The translations under genes were made by a program, and so were the position numbers. The notes beneath the pieces were generated by a model. It was given only the letters and a program-made list of their open reading frames with translations, had not been told where the DNA came from and searched no databases. From an uncultured Ruminococcus sp. (GTDB taxonomy: Bacteria > Bacillota > Clostridia > Oscillospirales > Acutalibacteraceae), in contig CADCOE010000074.1 in assembly GCA_902802985.1 (NCBI GenBank), positions 1-35,268 on the forward strand: DNA of 35,268 nt. Direction: 5' to 3'. This document shows, in pieces, positions 26,695 to 35,267 of this stretch (position 1 is its first letter; each line of letters opens with the position of its first letter).

Positions 26695-26731
26695 AAGGGA
26701 GAAATCTCATTGACTGATTTCTCCCTTCTTT
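26695..26731 (+). terminator. Rho-independent terminator after the metallophosphoesterase gene
   Basis: A perfect 12-bp stem (26695-26706 with 26716-26727) is followed by CTTT. Confidence 0.8.
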
Positions 26732-26783
26732 CGGTGGACGTATATTGTAAATTTTTTGTAAATTGTGGGCGAAATGATTTTGT

Positions 26784-26810
26784 AAAATGGTTCGTAAGCA
26801 CCATTTTTTG
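26784..26810 (+). other. Second hairpin in the gap before tig
   Basis: AAAATGGT (26784-26791) and ACCATTTT (26800-26807) are separated by 8 bases and followed by TTG. It may be a weak back-up terminator or an operator. It lies about 45 bases before the tig promoter. The rest of the 242-base gap is A/T-rich with only the promoter visible. Confidence 0.4.
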
Positions 26811-26852
26811 CCCTTAATCTGTCCATAAATTTGAAAAAATACTGCCCAAAAC

Positions 26853-26881
26853 TTGATAAATTAATTATAGTGTGTTATAAT
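26853..26881 (+). promoter_or_regulatory. Sigma-A-type promoter of tig
   Basis: TTGATA (26853-26858) and TATAAT (26876-26881) are separated by 17 bases, about 40 bases before tig. I see no CIRCE or CtsR box nearby. Confidence 0.8.
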
Positions 26882-26922
26882 TCTATTGATTTTTCAGCTA
26901 AAAAAATTTGGAGGAATAAAAA

Positions 26923-28206
26923 ATGACACTTAAATCATCAAACAAAGTGGAAACCAACAGATATGAACTGGTAGTAGAAATTGACGGTGCTGTATTTATG
27001 AACGCCGTTAATGCTGTTTATAAAAGACAGGTAAAGAATATTACAATCCCCGGTTTCAGAAAGGGTAAGGCGCCTCGTGCGATTATCGAAAGAGAATACG
27101 GTGAGGGCGTTTTCTATGAAGATGCTATGAAGGATCTTTATCCGCAGGCTATCGAGGACGCTGCCAAAGAAGCAGGTTTGGAACTGGTAAGAGATAAAGT
27201 GGATGTGGATGTCGAGAAGGCGGATAAGGACGGTTTTGTCTTTAAAGCAGTCGTTACTGTAGAGCCTGAGCTTGCTATTGACAACTATAAGGGTATCGCT
27301 GTAAAGCCGATGTCTTTGGAGATTACCGATGAGGACGTAGAAGCTGACATTAAAAAGGTTCTGGAAAGAAACAGCCGTCTGATTAATGTGGAAGACAGAG
27401 CAGCAGAAAAAGATGATATTGCTGTGATTGACTTTAAGGGACTTCTTGACGGAGAAGCTTTTGACGGCGGTACAGCAGAAAACTACAGTCTGACACTCGG
27501 CAGCGGTTCCTTTATTCCGGGCTTTGAAGATCAGGTGATCGGTCATAAGGCCGGCGAGGAGTTTACCATCGATGTTACTTTCCCTGAGGATTATCAGGTG
27601 GACGAACTCAAGGGTAAGCCGGTACAGTTTGAAATCAAGCTTCATGAAGTAAAGACACACGAATTGCCGGCATTTGACGATGAGTTCGTGAAAGATGTCA
27701 GCGAATTTGATACCGTTGACGAATATAAGGCAGATATTAGAGAAAAGCTTACCAAATCCCGTGCAGAAGAAGCACAGAACGATAAAGAACGTCAGGTTGC
27801 CGAAAAACTGGAAGAACTTCTGGAAGCAGAGATTCCTGAGGCAATGTTTGAAAATCAGGTAGACAGCATTATTGATGAGTTCGCAATGAACTTGAGAGCA
27901 CAGGGGATTGACCTTGATACCTATATGCAGTATACAGGACTGACTGTGGATAAGCTCCGTGAAACCTATCATGACAGAGCAGTGTCACAGGTAAAAGTAA
28001 GACTGGCATTGAAAAAAATCGCTGAATTGGAAGGCATCAAGGCAACAGATGAGGACGTTGAAAATAAATACAACGAGCTTGCCGAAGCTTACAAAGTAGA
28101 TGTCGAGAGAGTAAAGGCAGCATTTAGTGCGAAAGATATTGCAGGAGATATTGAAGTATCAAGAGCAATGGATCTGGTAAAGGAAAATACAGTTGATGCA
28201 GAGTGA
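26923..28206 (+). CDS. tig: Trigger factor (ribosome-associated chaperone and prolyl isomerase)
   Basis: Trigger factor binds L23 at the ribosome exit and shields nascent chains. The 427-residue protein has the ribosome-binding domain with GFRKGKAP (44-51), an FKBP-like isomerase domain (about 155-245, with AVIDFKGLLDGEAFDGG and FIPGFEDQVIGHKAGEE), and a long helical C-terminal chaperone domain. GGAGGA precedes the ATG. It heads the tig-clpP-clpX set seen in many bacteria, linking folding of new proteins to ATP-dependent proteolysis. Confidence 0.97.
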   Translation: MTLKSSNKVETNRYELVVEIDGAVFMNAVNAVYKRQVKNITIPGFRKGKAPRAIIEREYGEGVFYEDAMKDLYPQAIEDAAKEAGLELVRDKVDVDVEKADKDGFVFKAVVTVEPELAIDNYKGIAVKPMSLEITDEDVEADIKKVLERNSRLINVEDRAAEKDDIAVIDFKGLLDGEAFDGGTAENYSLTLGSGSFIPGFEDQVIGHKAGEEFTIDVTFPEDYQVDELKGKPVQFEIKLHEVKTHELPAFDDEFVKDVSEFDTVDEYKADIREKLTKSRAEEAQNDKERQVAEKLEELLEAEIPEAMFENQVDSIIDEFAMNLRAQGIDLDTYMQYTGLTVDKLRETYHDRAVSQVKVRLALKKIAELEGIKATDEDVENKYNELAEAYKVDVERVKAAFSAKDIAGDIEVSRAMDLVKENTVDAE

Positions 28207-28279
28207 TTTTGATATAAAGCTGATTAAAACATATTGATTATGTCTATGCTTTATATGGCTCGAAACGGAGGTAATTTTT

Positions 28280-28861
28280 ATGGCATTGATACCATATGTA
28301 GTAGAACAGACAAACAGAGGAGAACGCTCGTACGATATTTACTCCAGACTTCTTAACGACAGAATTATTATGCTTACCGAAGAAGTGAACAATGTTTCTG
28401 CCAGTGTTATTGTTGCCCAGCTGCTCTATCTTGAGGGACAGGACAGCACCAAGGACATCAGTCTGTATATCAACAGCCCGGGCGGCTCGGTTACCGACGG
28501 TATGGCAATATACGATACGATGCAGTACATCAAGTGTGATGTATCAACGATCTGTATGGGCATGGCAGCAAGTATGGGTGCGTTCCTTCTGGCGGCAGGA
28601 ACCAAAGGTAAGCGCTATGCACTTCCCAACAGTGATATAATGATCCATCAGCCCAGCGGCGGTGCGCAGGGACAGGCTACCGATATAATGATCCACGCCG
28701 ATCATATTATTCAGACAAAGAAAAAACTGAATACTATTCTGGCAGAAAAAACAGGTCAGCCCTATGACATCATTGCAAGAGATACCGAGCGTGATAACTT
28801 TATGACCGCTCAGCAGGCTCTGGAATATGGCTTGATCGATAAGGTGATCACACAGCGATAA
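28280..28861 (+). CDS. clpP: ATP-dependent Clp protease proteolytic subunit ClpP
   Basis: ClpP forms a 14-mer serine protease chamber fed by ClpX or ClpC. The 193-residue length is standard. The catalytic triad is visible: S98 in [10 protein letters not shown]123 in [13 protein letters not shown] and D172 in RDTERDNFM. The N-terminal [22 protein letters not shown] is the classic processing region. CGGAGGT precedes the ATG, and clpX follows after 11 bases. There is only one clpP in this window. Confidence 0.98.
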   Translation: MALIPYVVEQTNRGERSYDIYSRLLNDRIIMLTEEVNNVSASVIVAQLLYLEGQDSTKDISLYINSPGGSVTDGMAIYDTMQYIKCDVSTICMGMAASMGAFLLAAGTKGKRYALPNSDIMIHQPSGGAQGQATDIMIHADHIIQTKKKLNTILAEKTGQPYDIIARDTERDNFMTAQQALEYGLIDKVITQR

Positions 28862-28872
28862 GGAGTGCGAAA

Positions 28873-30186
28873 ATGTCAAACAAGGATGATAAGAGAAGTA
28901 TTTGCTGTTCCTTCTGCGGAAAATCACAGGAGTCAGTCGGACGTATGATTCAGGGTCCGGGTGCTTATATCTGCGACGAATGCATTCAGCTTTGTAATTC
29001 CATTTTAAAAAACAATGCTGATTTTACCGAGGAGCTTAACGAAAACTTCTTTCAGGGAATGAATGAGCTTCCCAAACCGCTGGAAATCAAAGAAAAACTG
29101 GATGAGTACGTTATCGGACAGGATGAAGCAAAAATTTCTTTGGCGGTGTCGGTTTATAACCACTATAAAAGAATTAACTATCAAGATGATGACGATGTTG
29201 CACTGAATAAGAGCAACGTGCTTCTTTTGGGTCCTTCGGGTGTAGGCAAAACCCTGCTTGCACAGACACTGGCACGTATCCTTGATGTACCGTTTGCCAT
29301 AGCTGATGCCACAACGCTGACAGAAGCGGGTTATGTCGGTGAAGATGTGGAAAATATCCTTCTTCGCTTGATACAGGCAGCGGATTTTGACATCCATCGT
29401 GCCGAACGTGGTATCATTTATGTTGATGAAATTGATAAAATTGCACGTAAATCAGAAAATCCGTCCATTACCCGTGATGTCAGCGGAGAGGGCGTACAGC
29501 AGGCACTGCTGAAAATTCTTGAAGGTACGGTTTCCAATGTTCCCCCACAGGGAGGCAGAAAACATCCTCAGCAGGAATTTATCCAAATTAATACAGCCAA
29601 TATCCTGTTTATCTGCGGCGGTGCATTTGACGGACTCGAAAAGACCGTAGAAAAACGGATGGGTTCTTCTGCACTTGGTTTTAATGCGGATATTAAATCC
29701 AAAAAAGAACTGGATACCACAGGCTGGATGTCTGACGTCATTCCTCAGGATCTGGTCAAGTTCGGACTCATTCCCGAACTGGTCGGAAGACTTCCTGTTA
29801 TTACGGCATTGGATGGTCTGGATGAAGAGGCATTGGTACGTATTCTGAAAGAGCCAAAAGATTCCCTCGTCAAACAATATACGAAGCTGTTTGCATTGGA
29901 TGGCGTGGAATTGGAATTTGCGGAGGAAGCGCTTGTCGAAGTGGCTAAAAAGGCAATCGAACGTCATACAGGCGCAAGAGGACTTCGTTCCATTATGGAG
30001 GAAATTCTTAAAAAGCTGATGTATGAAATACCGTCCGATGAAACGGTTGTTAAAATCACCATTACCCCCGAAACGGTTCGGGGAGAGTCCGAGGCAGAAT
30101 TGGAACGTACGAAAACAAAACGTATCCGTAAGTTGATACCGGAAAAATCATCCAAAAAGAAATCCAAGAAAAACTCGGCTTCATAA
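28873..30186 (+). CDS. clpX: ATP-dependent Clp protease ATP-binding subunit ClpX
   Basis: ClpX is an AAA+ unfoldase that delivers substrates to ClpP. The 437 residues include a zinc-binding domain (CSFC and CDEC, C12/C15/C34/C37), Walker A GPSGVGKT (120-127), Walker [12 protein letters not shown], the [27 protein letters not shown] sensor region, and pore and ClpP-docking loops in expected order (LGFNADI lies in the IGF-loop region). The C-terminal tail is Lys-rich. AAGGAG lies before the ATG. A strong hairpin ends the operon. Confidence 0.98.
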   Translation: MSNKDDKRSICCSFCGKSQESVGRMIQGPGAYICDECIQLCNSILKNNADFTEELNENFFQGMNELPKPLEIKEKLDEYVIGQDEAKISLAVSVYNHYKRINYQDDDDVALNKSNVLLLGPSGVGKTLLAQTLARILDVPFAIADATTLTEAGYVGEDVENILLRLIQAADFDIHRAERGIIYVDEIDKIARKSENPSITRDVSGEGVQQALLKILEGTVSNVPPQGGRKHPQQEFIQINTANILFICGGAFDGLEKTVEKRMGSSALGFNADIKSKKELDTTGWMSDVIPQDLVKFGLIPELVGRLPVITALDGLDEEALVRILKEPKDSLVKQYTKLFALDGVELEFAEEALVEVAKKAIERHTGARGLRSIMEEILKKLMYEIPSDETVVKITITPETVRGESEAELERTKTKRIRKLIPEKSSKKKSKKNSAS

Positions 30187-30193
30187 ACAAAAT

Positions 30194-30243
30194 AAATTCC
30201 CTGTCACAGGCAGTTTCATCTGCGGTGTGACAGGGAATTTTTG
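30194..30243 (+). terminator. Bidirectional terminator between clpX and the yfcE-like gene
   Basis: A 15-bp stem (30194-30208 with 30226-30240) has an inner GCAG/CTGC stem and is followed by T-rich sequence. It separates two converging genes. Confidence 0.85.
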
Positions 30244-30253
30244 ATTTTCTACA

Positions 30254-30751
30254 TCAATCTATAGTAATAGGGGGATTGTATTTGTTCTTGGGAAACAGCT
30301 CTGCGTTGATCTTACCGGTATCATCATCAATATCAATCAGTCCGTATTGATTGCCGAAAGCGACCGATCCTGGATTCATCAATAGTATACGTCCATCATA
30401 GGATAAATGGGGGAGGTGCGTATGTCCAAAAAGTACGATATTGGCACCGAGATCGTGTCCCAGACAGGAGATCCTGCTGTAGCCTTCTTTGACACCGTGC
30501 AAATGACCGTGAGTGATGACGATTTTTTTACCGCAAAGGGTGATTTCTTGCAAAAATGCATCACTGCTGCACCAATCACAGTTTCCTCTTACAGAGAGAA
30601 ACATTTTATCAGTGAATTGTTGTTTGGCATAATCAAGGTCAGAAGAACCGTCACCGCAAAAAGCAACAACATCTGCTTTGGAATTTTGACGAATGATTTT
30701 ATTCACTTCCTCAAAGCTTCCGTGGGAATCAGAAATAACGATAATTTTCAT
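30254..30751 (-). CDS. YfcE/MJ0936-type metallophosphodiesterase
   Basis: A 165-residue phosphodiesterase with the compact calcineurin-like core: VISDSHG (D-x-H), FCGDGSSD (GD), SVRGNCDWC (GNCD), ITHGHLHG and LFGHTHLP (GHTH), then MNPGSVA. This matches the YfcE/YsnB group, which hydrolyses small phosphodiesters in vitro. Its physiological substrate is unclear. GGAGGT lies six bases before the ATG on the minus strand. It diverges from the small-protein cassette at 30812. Confidence 0.93.
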   Translation of the reverse strand: MKIIVISDSHGSFEEVNKIIRQNSKADVVAFCGDGSSDLDYAKQQFTDKMFLSVRGNCDWCSSDAFLQEITLCGKKIVITHGHLHGVKEGYSRISCLGHDLGANIVLFGHTHLPHLSYDGRILLMNPGSVAFGNQYGLIDIDDDTGKINAELFPKNKYNPPITID

Positions 30752-30811
30752 ATTGACCTCCGTTCATATATTGAATGATGTCCGCATAAATAATGACAAG
30801 GGGGTGATCCT

Positions 30812-30967
30812 ATGGACAAAAACAGTGTCAATCAACTGTTTGAAAGCTTGTCGCCCGAACAGCAGAAGCAGGTGGAGAAAATTCTTTCCGATAAAAACCA
30901 GACGGAAAAAATATTGCAGTCACCTCAGGCACAAGCACTTTTGAAAAAGCTGATGGGGGAAAAATAG
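30812..30967 (+). CDS. Small helical protein of unknown function, first of a three-gene cassette
   Basis: A 51-residue open frame starts at the ATG at 30812 after AAGGGGGTG and ends at TAG 30965-30967. The product is polar and fully helix-favouring (NQLFESLSPEQQKQVEKIL, QAQALLKKLMGEK), with Gln/Lys/Glu-rich amphipathic character. It is not hydrophobic, and no signal is seen. Only three bases separate its stop from the next start, so the two are surely co-expressed. I do not recognise a family. Confidence 0.72.
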   Translation: MDKNSVNQLFESLSPEQQKQVEKILSDKNQTEKILQSPQAQALLKKLMGEK

Positions 30968-30970
30968 CAT

Positions 30971-31366
30971 ATGGATGATTTATCCCAAAAAATAACCGAA
31001 ATTCTCGGAAACCCCGAAACAATGCAGCAAATTCAAGGGTTGGCAGGTTTGCTCGGACAGTCGGGTCCATCCCATTCATTTCCATCGTCAGAACAGTCCG
31101 AACCGAAGACGCCGCCCGAACCGTCATTCGATGGGGGCGGAAATGCCAACGAATTGATCGGCTCAGAAATGCTCGGTACGGTTATGAAGCTTGCACCGCT
31201 GCTGCAGTCTGTCGGAAGCGACGATGACAGTACACGTCTGCTCAAGGCACTTAAGCCGTTTATGCACAGTGAACGTGCCAAAAAGATCGACAGTGCGATC
31301 AGGCTTTTGGGATTAATGCGAATGCTGCCGCTGCTGAAAAGCTCGGGGATAGAATTTTTTAAATAA
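30971..31366 (+). CDS. Protein of unknown function, second of the three-gene cassette
   Basis: A 131-residue protein has a helical N-terminus (MDDLSQKITEILGNPETMQQ then a Leu/Gly stretch), a Pro/Ser/Glu-rich disordered part (about 33-57), and a helical C-terminal half containing LKALKPFMHSERAKKIDSAI and a moderately hydrophobic tail (RLLGLMRMLPLLKSSG). No catalytic motif is visible. It lies 3 bases after the first and 14 bases before the third gene of the set. The NPETMQQIQGLAGLLG segment and the QSPQAQALLKKLMG end of the first protein may be related short helical modules. Confidence 0.75.
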   Translation: MDDLSQKITEILGNPETMQQIQGLAGLLGQSGPSHSFPSSEQSEPKTPPEPSFDGGGNANELIGSEMLGTVMKLAPLLQSVGSDDDSTRLLKALKPFMHSERAKKIDSAIRLLGLMRMLPLLKSSGIEFFK

Positions 31367-31380
31367 CGGCGGTGATTGGT

Positions 31381-31698
31381 TTGACCGAAAACGAAATGCA
31401 TAAAATGCAGCAGGAGGCTGTCCGCAGAGCAAGGGAAATGCAGAACAGAGCCAGACGGGATAATGTTCCGCCGACAAGACATCGCCCGATGGCAGCGGAA
31501 GAACCGCCGCCCGAACCGGAAACCGTCAGAAAATCCACACGGACATCCAACGAGTTTCCCAAAAACGGGGCAGGCGGTGTGTTGGATGCAGTGTTGAAAG
31601 ATAAGGAAAAAACACTGATATTGTGTCTGGTGTTGCTGTTGATGGAAGAAAAATCGGATAATAGTTTGATTTTAGCATTAATGTATCTTCTGATATGA
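31381..31698 (+). CDS. Small protein with hydrophobic C-terminal tail, third of the three-gene cassette
   Basis: A 105-residue product. Residues 1-30 are a charged Arg/Glu/Met-rich helix, 30-60 are Pro-rich, and the end (LILCLVLLLMEEKSDNSLILALMYLLI) is two short hydrophobic stretches split by an acidic turn, suggesting membrane attachment. I prefer the TTG at 31381, eight bases after GGCGG, over the GTG at 31372 that overlaps that site. It is probably the last gene of the cassette. I do not recognise its function. The following 100 bases before the proA end contain no clear gene or terminator. Confidence 0.7.
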   Translation: MTENEMHKMQQEAVRRAREMQNRARRDNVPPTRHRPMAAEEPPPEPETVRKSTRTSNEFPKNGAGGVLDAVLKDKEKTLILCLVLLLMEEKSDNSLILALMYLLI

Positions 31699-31799
31699 AC
31701 GGAAAAGTTTTGACGAAGCTTTCCGAAAGTCTGTGAGGGAGGAGAGGGAGAGTGCCGCCCTCGGTTTACGCAGCACAGAAAGTCAGAGTAATATCCGTA

Positions 31800-33044
31800 T
31801 TATCTAATTTGACCTTCACCCTCAATGATAAATTTCATTGAAGTAAGTTCGTTGAGTCCCATAGGACCTCTTGCGTGGAGTTTTTGGGTAGAAATGCCGA
31901 TCTCTGCACCAAGCCCGAACATTCCACCATCTGTGAAGCGTGTCGAAGCATTGACGTAAACGGCAGCCGAGTCAACCACAGCCTTGAATTGATTGGCATT
32001 GTTGTAGTTGTTGGTTACGATACACTCGCTATGGCCTGTTGAGTATCTGGCGATATGGGCAGTTGCTTCATCAATGGAACCGACCACCTTGACGGCAAGA
32101 ATGTAATCACCGTATTCGGTTTCCCAATCACTTTCATCAGCAGGAACCACACTGTCGCCGAGGATTTCCCTTGTTTTTTCACAGCCTCTGAGCTGTACAT
32201 TTTTTTCATCAAGCCTTGCCTTTATCACAGGCAGGGCTTTTTTGGCGATATTTTCGTGTACAAGAATGGTTTCGATGGCATTGCAGACAGAAGGACGTGA
32301 TGTTTTGGCGTTGTAAATAATATTGGCTGCCATCTCTATATCGGCACTTTCATCAACGTAAACGTGGCAGTTTCCGGCACCTGTTTCGATGACAGGGACT
32401 TTGGCGTTTTCAACAACTGCACGAATGAGTCCTTTGCCGCCTCTGGGGATAAGGACATCAAGATATTCGGTTAATCCCATCAATTCCACAGAGGACTGTC
32501 TGGTGGTATCTTCGATCAGCTGTACAGAGTTTCTGTCCAGTCCTGTTGATTCGATGGCATCCTGCATAATACGGGTGATACACTGATTGGAATGGATTGC
32601 TTCCTTGCCGCCTCTGAGGATAACGGCATTGCCGCTTTTTAAACAAAGAACAGCGGCATCGGCAGTAACGTTGGGGCGTGCTTCAAAGATAATACCGATA
32701 ACACCAATCGGTACACGAACTTTTGAAATACGCAGACCGTTGGGTCTTTGGCTGCCTGAGATCACTGTGCCGATCGGATCGGGCAGAGCAGCGACTTCCA
32801 GCACACCATCAGCGATGCCTTCAATTCTTGCATTGTCGAGCATCAATCTGTCGAGCAGAGAAGCAGACAGCTGATTGTTTTTGCCGTTTTCAAGGTCAAT
32901 TTTGTTTGCCTCTATTATTTTTTCAGAATGATCTTTGAGTGCTTTGGCGATGGCTTTCAATGCCACGTTCTTTTTTTCACCGGCTACGGAAAGCATCCTT
33001 GACGCTGCTTTTGCTTTTGCACCCATTTCTTCGATGACAGTCAT
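31800..33044 (-). CDS. proA: Gamma-glutamyl phosphate reductase
   Basis: It reduces gamma-glutamyl phosphate to glutamate-5-semialdehyde with NADPH, the second step of proline synthesis. The 414-residue protein shows IGVIGIIFEARPNVTADAA, LCLKSGNAVILRGGKEA, DVLIPRGGKGLI, SRPSVCNAIETILVH (with the catalytic Cys) and a C-terminal MFGLGAEIGISTQKLHARGPMGL, all characteristic. AGGAGG lies upstream of the ATG on the minus strand. It follows proB after a 169-base gap. Confidence 0.97.
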   Translation of the reverse strand: MTVIEEMGAKAKAASRMLSVAGEKKNVALKAIAKALKDHSEKIIEANKIDLENGKNNQLSASLLDRLMLDNARIEGIADGVLEVAALPDPIGTVISGSQRPNGLRISKVRVPIGVIGIIFEARPNVTADAAVLCLKSGNAVILRGGKEAIHSNQCITRIMQDAIESTGLDRNSVQLIEDTTRQSSVELMGLTEYLDVLIPRGGKGLIRAVVENAKVPVIETGAGNCHVYVDESADIEMAANIIYNAKTSRPSVCNAIETILVHENIAKKALPVIKARLDEKNVQLRGCEKTREILGDSVVPADESDWETEYGDYILAVKVVGSIDEATAHIARYSTGHSECIVTNNYNNANQFKAVVDSAAVYVNASTRFTDGGMFGLGAEIGISTQKLHARGPMGLNELTSMKFIIEGEGQIR

Positions 33045-33213
33045 AAAAATTCATCCTCCTGTTTTTGTTTTATGTATTCAGACAGCTTAGAAGCTGCCTA
33101 TCTCTGCTAACTACCAAGACAAGCCTTGGCAAAAGCTTGATCGAAACCCTCTTTCTTCTTCTGCCGAGTGTTCTGTCAAGTGAGCCTTTATTGATCTTGG
33201 CAGTAGCATCAAA

Positions 33214-34017
33214 TTATATCGTGCCTTCTTCTGCGGTAAAAAGCGTACCGATAGGTTCACCCTCAATCAGCTTATAGAGATTTTTGGGGTCATTTCCGCT
33301 CATCACGCAGCAGTTGATACCGGCGGCAGTCGCAGCCGATGCAGCAGTGATTTTGGTTGCCATACCGCCTGTACCTCTGTTAGAGCCGGAGCCGCCTGCC
33401 ATTTCACGAATATGATCGTCAATGTGCGTAACGATAGGGATCTTGACAGCATCGGGATTTTTACGTGGATCGCGGTCATACAAGCCGTCAATATCCGTCA
33501 GAATGACCAGCAGATCTGCTCCGACAAGGTCAGCTACAATCGCAGAAAGGTTGTCATTATCACCGAAATTGGAACCGACCAATTCATCAATGGCCACGGT
33601 ATCATTTTCATTAACGATAGGGATAATGCCCATCTCTAATAGTGTCTGGAAGGTATTGACAACATTTTGACGGGAATGATCGTTGTTGACGATATTCCTT
33701 GTCAAAAGGATCTGTGCTACGGAACTGTTATATTCTCCGAAAAATTTATCGTAAAGGAACATAATTTCGCATTGACCGACAGCGGCAACGGCTTGTTTGT
33801 AGCGTGTTTCGGTAGGACGTTCGGGAAGCTTCAGTTTTCCCACACCAATACCAATAGCACCCGAGCTGACAAGTATCACTTGTTTTCCGCTGTTGTGCAG
33901 ATCGCTGAGTACTTTGCACAGCATTTCCATTCTGCGAAGGTTGACACGTCCGTTTTCGTAAGTCAAAGTGGAAGTTCCGACCTTGACAACAATTCTTCTT
34001 GTTTGAAAAGTATTCAT
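33214..34017 (-). CDS. proB: Glutamate 5-kinase, short form without PUA domain
   Basis: It phosphorylates glutamate, the committed step of proline synthesis that proline usually inhibits. The amino acid kinase fold is clear in 267 residues: VVKVGTSTLT, VSSGAIGIGVGKL, IPIVNENDTVAIDEL, FGDNDNLSAIVA, LTDIDGLYDRDPRKNP and GTGGMATKITAA. It ends shortly after the kinase domain, so the PUA domain found in the usual 365-residue proteins is missing. Short forms are known. A frame extends up to a GTG at 34032, but GTGGAG at that point is better read as the ribosome binding site for the ATG at 34015-34017. The 169 bases to proA hold only a possible small hairpin (about 33090-33107). Confidence 0.95.
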   Translation of the reverse strand: MNTFQTRRIVVKVGTSTLTYENGRVNLRRMEMLCKVLSDLHNSGKQVILVSSGAIGIGVGKLKLPERPTETRYKQAVAAVGQCEIMFLYDKFFGEYNSSVAQILLTRNIVNNDHSRQNVVNTFQTLLEMGIIPIVNENDTVAIDELVGSNFGDNDNLSAIVADLVGADLLVILTDIDGLYDRDPRKNPDAVKIPIVTHIDDHIREMAGGSGSNRGTGGMATKITAASAATAAGINCCVMSGNDPKNLYKLIEGEPIGTLFTAEEGTI

Positions 34018-34054
34018 ATTATTCTGCTCCACAAATTAAATTTGTTACTTCTTC

Positions 34055-34083
34055 ATCATACCACAAATTATAGTGACGGTCAA
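34055..34083 (-). promoter_or_regulatory. Sigma-A-type promoter of proBA
   Basis: On the minus strand TTGACC (34083-34078) and TATGAT (34060-34055) are separated by 17 bases. They lie about 37 bases before the proB start. Confidence 0.8.
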
Positions 34084-34150
34084 TTCATTTGCATATTTTA
34101 TCAGGGAAATCAAAGCAGTTGTGAATATATTGATCTATTTAAGACTGCCT

Positions 34151-34178
34151 TTACATTTGTCAAGTTATGCATTATAAT
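34151..34178 (+). promoter_or_regulatory. Possible sigma-A-type promoter of the trmO-like gene
   Basis: TTACAT (34151-34156) and TATAAT (34173-34178) are separated by 16 bases, about 83 bases before the gene. The -10 is perfect but the -35 is moderate. Confidence 0.55.
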
Positions 34179-34261
34179 CAATTTACTGACGGATCGTATG
34201 GAGAAATGTTAACTGTTCCAAGGCGATTTTGCAGAACGTTCAGATGAAAAAGGTTGTGAAG

Positions 34262-34960
34262 ATGAAAATGAATTTTGAGCCGATAGCACATATTTACAAT
34301 GATTTTCCCACCAAGTTCGGACTGCCCCGACAAAGCGGAATGTCAGAGCATTTGCTTTCTCGTATCGTGATGGAAAAAAAATATCAAAATGCGGAAGCAT
34401 TCAGAGGAATTGAGGAATTTGAATTTCTCTGGCTTATCTGGCTGTTTCAATCAATGGGTAAAAGGGAATGGTCTCCGACAGTACGTCCGCCAAAGCTCGG
34501 CGGCAATAAAAGGATGGGTGTTTTTGCTACTCGTTCACCCAATCGTCCTAATTCTATTGGATTGACACGTGTCAGGTTAATGGCAGTAGAACAAACTCAT
34601 TCCAACGGTCCGGTACTCACCGTGTCGGGAGCGGATCTGATGAGCGGAACCACTATTCTGGACATCAAGCCGTATCTTGCCTTTGCCGACAGTGTACCGA
34701 ATGCTGTTTCCGGATCGTATGATGCACACCTGAATCAGCCTCTTGCTGTGGAAATACCGGAAAATATCGCATCGCTTTTTAGTGAAGAACAGTTGGAGAC
34801 TCTCAAAGAGGTTCTGGCATACGATCCTCGTCCGGGCTATCAGTCTCAGTCCGAGCGAAACTATGGTTTTTCCTATGGAAAATATGACATTCGGTTTAAA
34901 GTGGTACAAGATACTATTATAGTTACAGATGCTATATGGTTACCTAACAAAAGACCTTGA
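34262..34960 (+). CDS. trmO: TrmO-like tRNA (adenine(37)-N6)-methyltransferase
   Basis: TrmO (formerly TsaA/YaeB) uses S-adenosylmethionine to N6-methylate t6A37 in some tRNAs. The 232 residues include PIAHIYNDFPTKFGLPRQSG at the start, then a beta-barrel core with GNKRMGVFATRSPNRPNSIG, GADLMSGTTILDIKPY and a C-terminal DPRPGYQ and Y-rich domain. The frame reaches 34229, but the ATG at 34262 has a weak site (AAGG) and gives the conserved start; an ATG two codons later is also possible. It stands alone, divergent from proB. The 187 bases after it hold repeats near the tRNA terminator and no gene. Confidence 0.92.
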   Translation: MKMNFEPIAHIYNDFPTKFGLPRQSGMSEHLLSRIVMEKKYQNAEAFRGIEEFEFLWLIWLFQSMGKREWSPTVRPPKLGGNKRMGVFATRSPNRPNSIGLTRVRLMAVEQTHSNGPVLTVSGADLMSGTTILDIKPYLAFADSVPNAVSGSYDAHLNQPLAVEIPENIASLFSEEQLETLKEVLAYDPRPGYQSQSERNYGFSYGKYDIRFKVVQDTIIVTDAIWLPNKRP

Positions 34961-35147
34961 GGATACAAGCATTATTCACCAATCAAGATGTTCTCTTTCA
35001 TACAATCACCAACTGTAATATATCGCAAATGCCTTGACTTTGCAATCATTATTCCGTTTTTCAGTCTTAAGTTTTCAGTATTCATTTAGAAAATCCTGTC
35101 GGGAAGAACTGAAAATTTAAGACTTAAAACTGAAAAATGAAAAATAC

Positions 35148-35190
35148 AAAGCGAAAATCCTGTCGATTGTTTTCGACAGGATTTTCGCTT
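35148..35190 (-). terminator. Terminator of the tRNA-Val transcript
   Basis: On the minus strand a hairpin of about 18 bp (35190-35173 with 35166-35148) starts right after the tRNA 3' end and is followed by a T-rich run. The loop is short (TTGTTT region). Confidence 0.8.
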
Positions 35191-35267
35191 TGGTGGAGAC
35201 TGCTGGACTCGAACCAGTGACCTCTTGCATGTCAAGCAAACGCTCTAACCAGCTGAGCTAAGCCTCC
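35191..35267 (-). tRNA. tRNA-Val (anticodon GAC), CCA encoded
   Basis: Read on the minus strand, GGAGGCT pairs with AGTCTCC as acceptor stem, followed by A and an encoded CCA. The D-arm (TAGCTCAGCTGGTTAGAGC), a 7-base anticodon loop TTGACAT (anticodon GAC at plus-strand 35231-35233) and the T-arm with GGTTCGAGTCC are all present. The total is 77 bases with CCA. Anticodon GAC reads Val codons GUC and GUU. It is transcribed towards trmO and ends in its own hairpin. Confidence 0.95.

Noticed and set aside
26731..26922. CIRCE or CtsR heat-shock operators before tig-clpP-clpX
   Set aside because: No TTAGCACTC-N9-GAGTGCTAA element and no GGTCAAA direct repeats were seen.
26938..27972. 344-codon open frame on the minus strand
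   Set aside because: It lies fully inside tig, whose plus-strand product is unmistakable. The translation is Cys/Phe/His-rich with no domain, a typical shadow frame.
31700..31725. Hairpin between the small-protein cassette and the proA end
   Set aside because: The stem is short and has no T-run on either strand, so it is not convincing as a terminator.
33065..33213. Possible PUA remnant or small gene between proB and proA
   Set aside because: The in-frame continuation after the proB stop is open but resembles no PUA sequence. The opposite-strand frame lacks a ribosome binding site and runs into proB.
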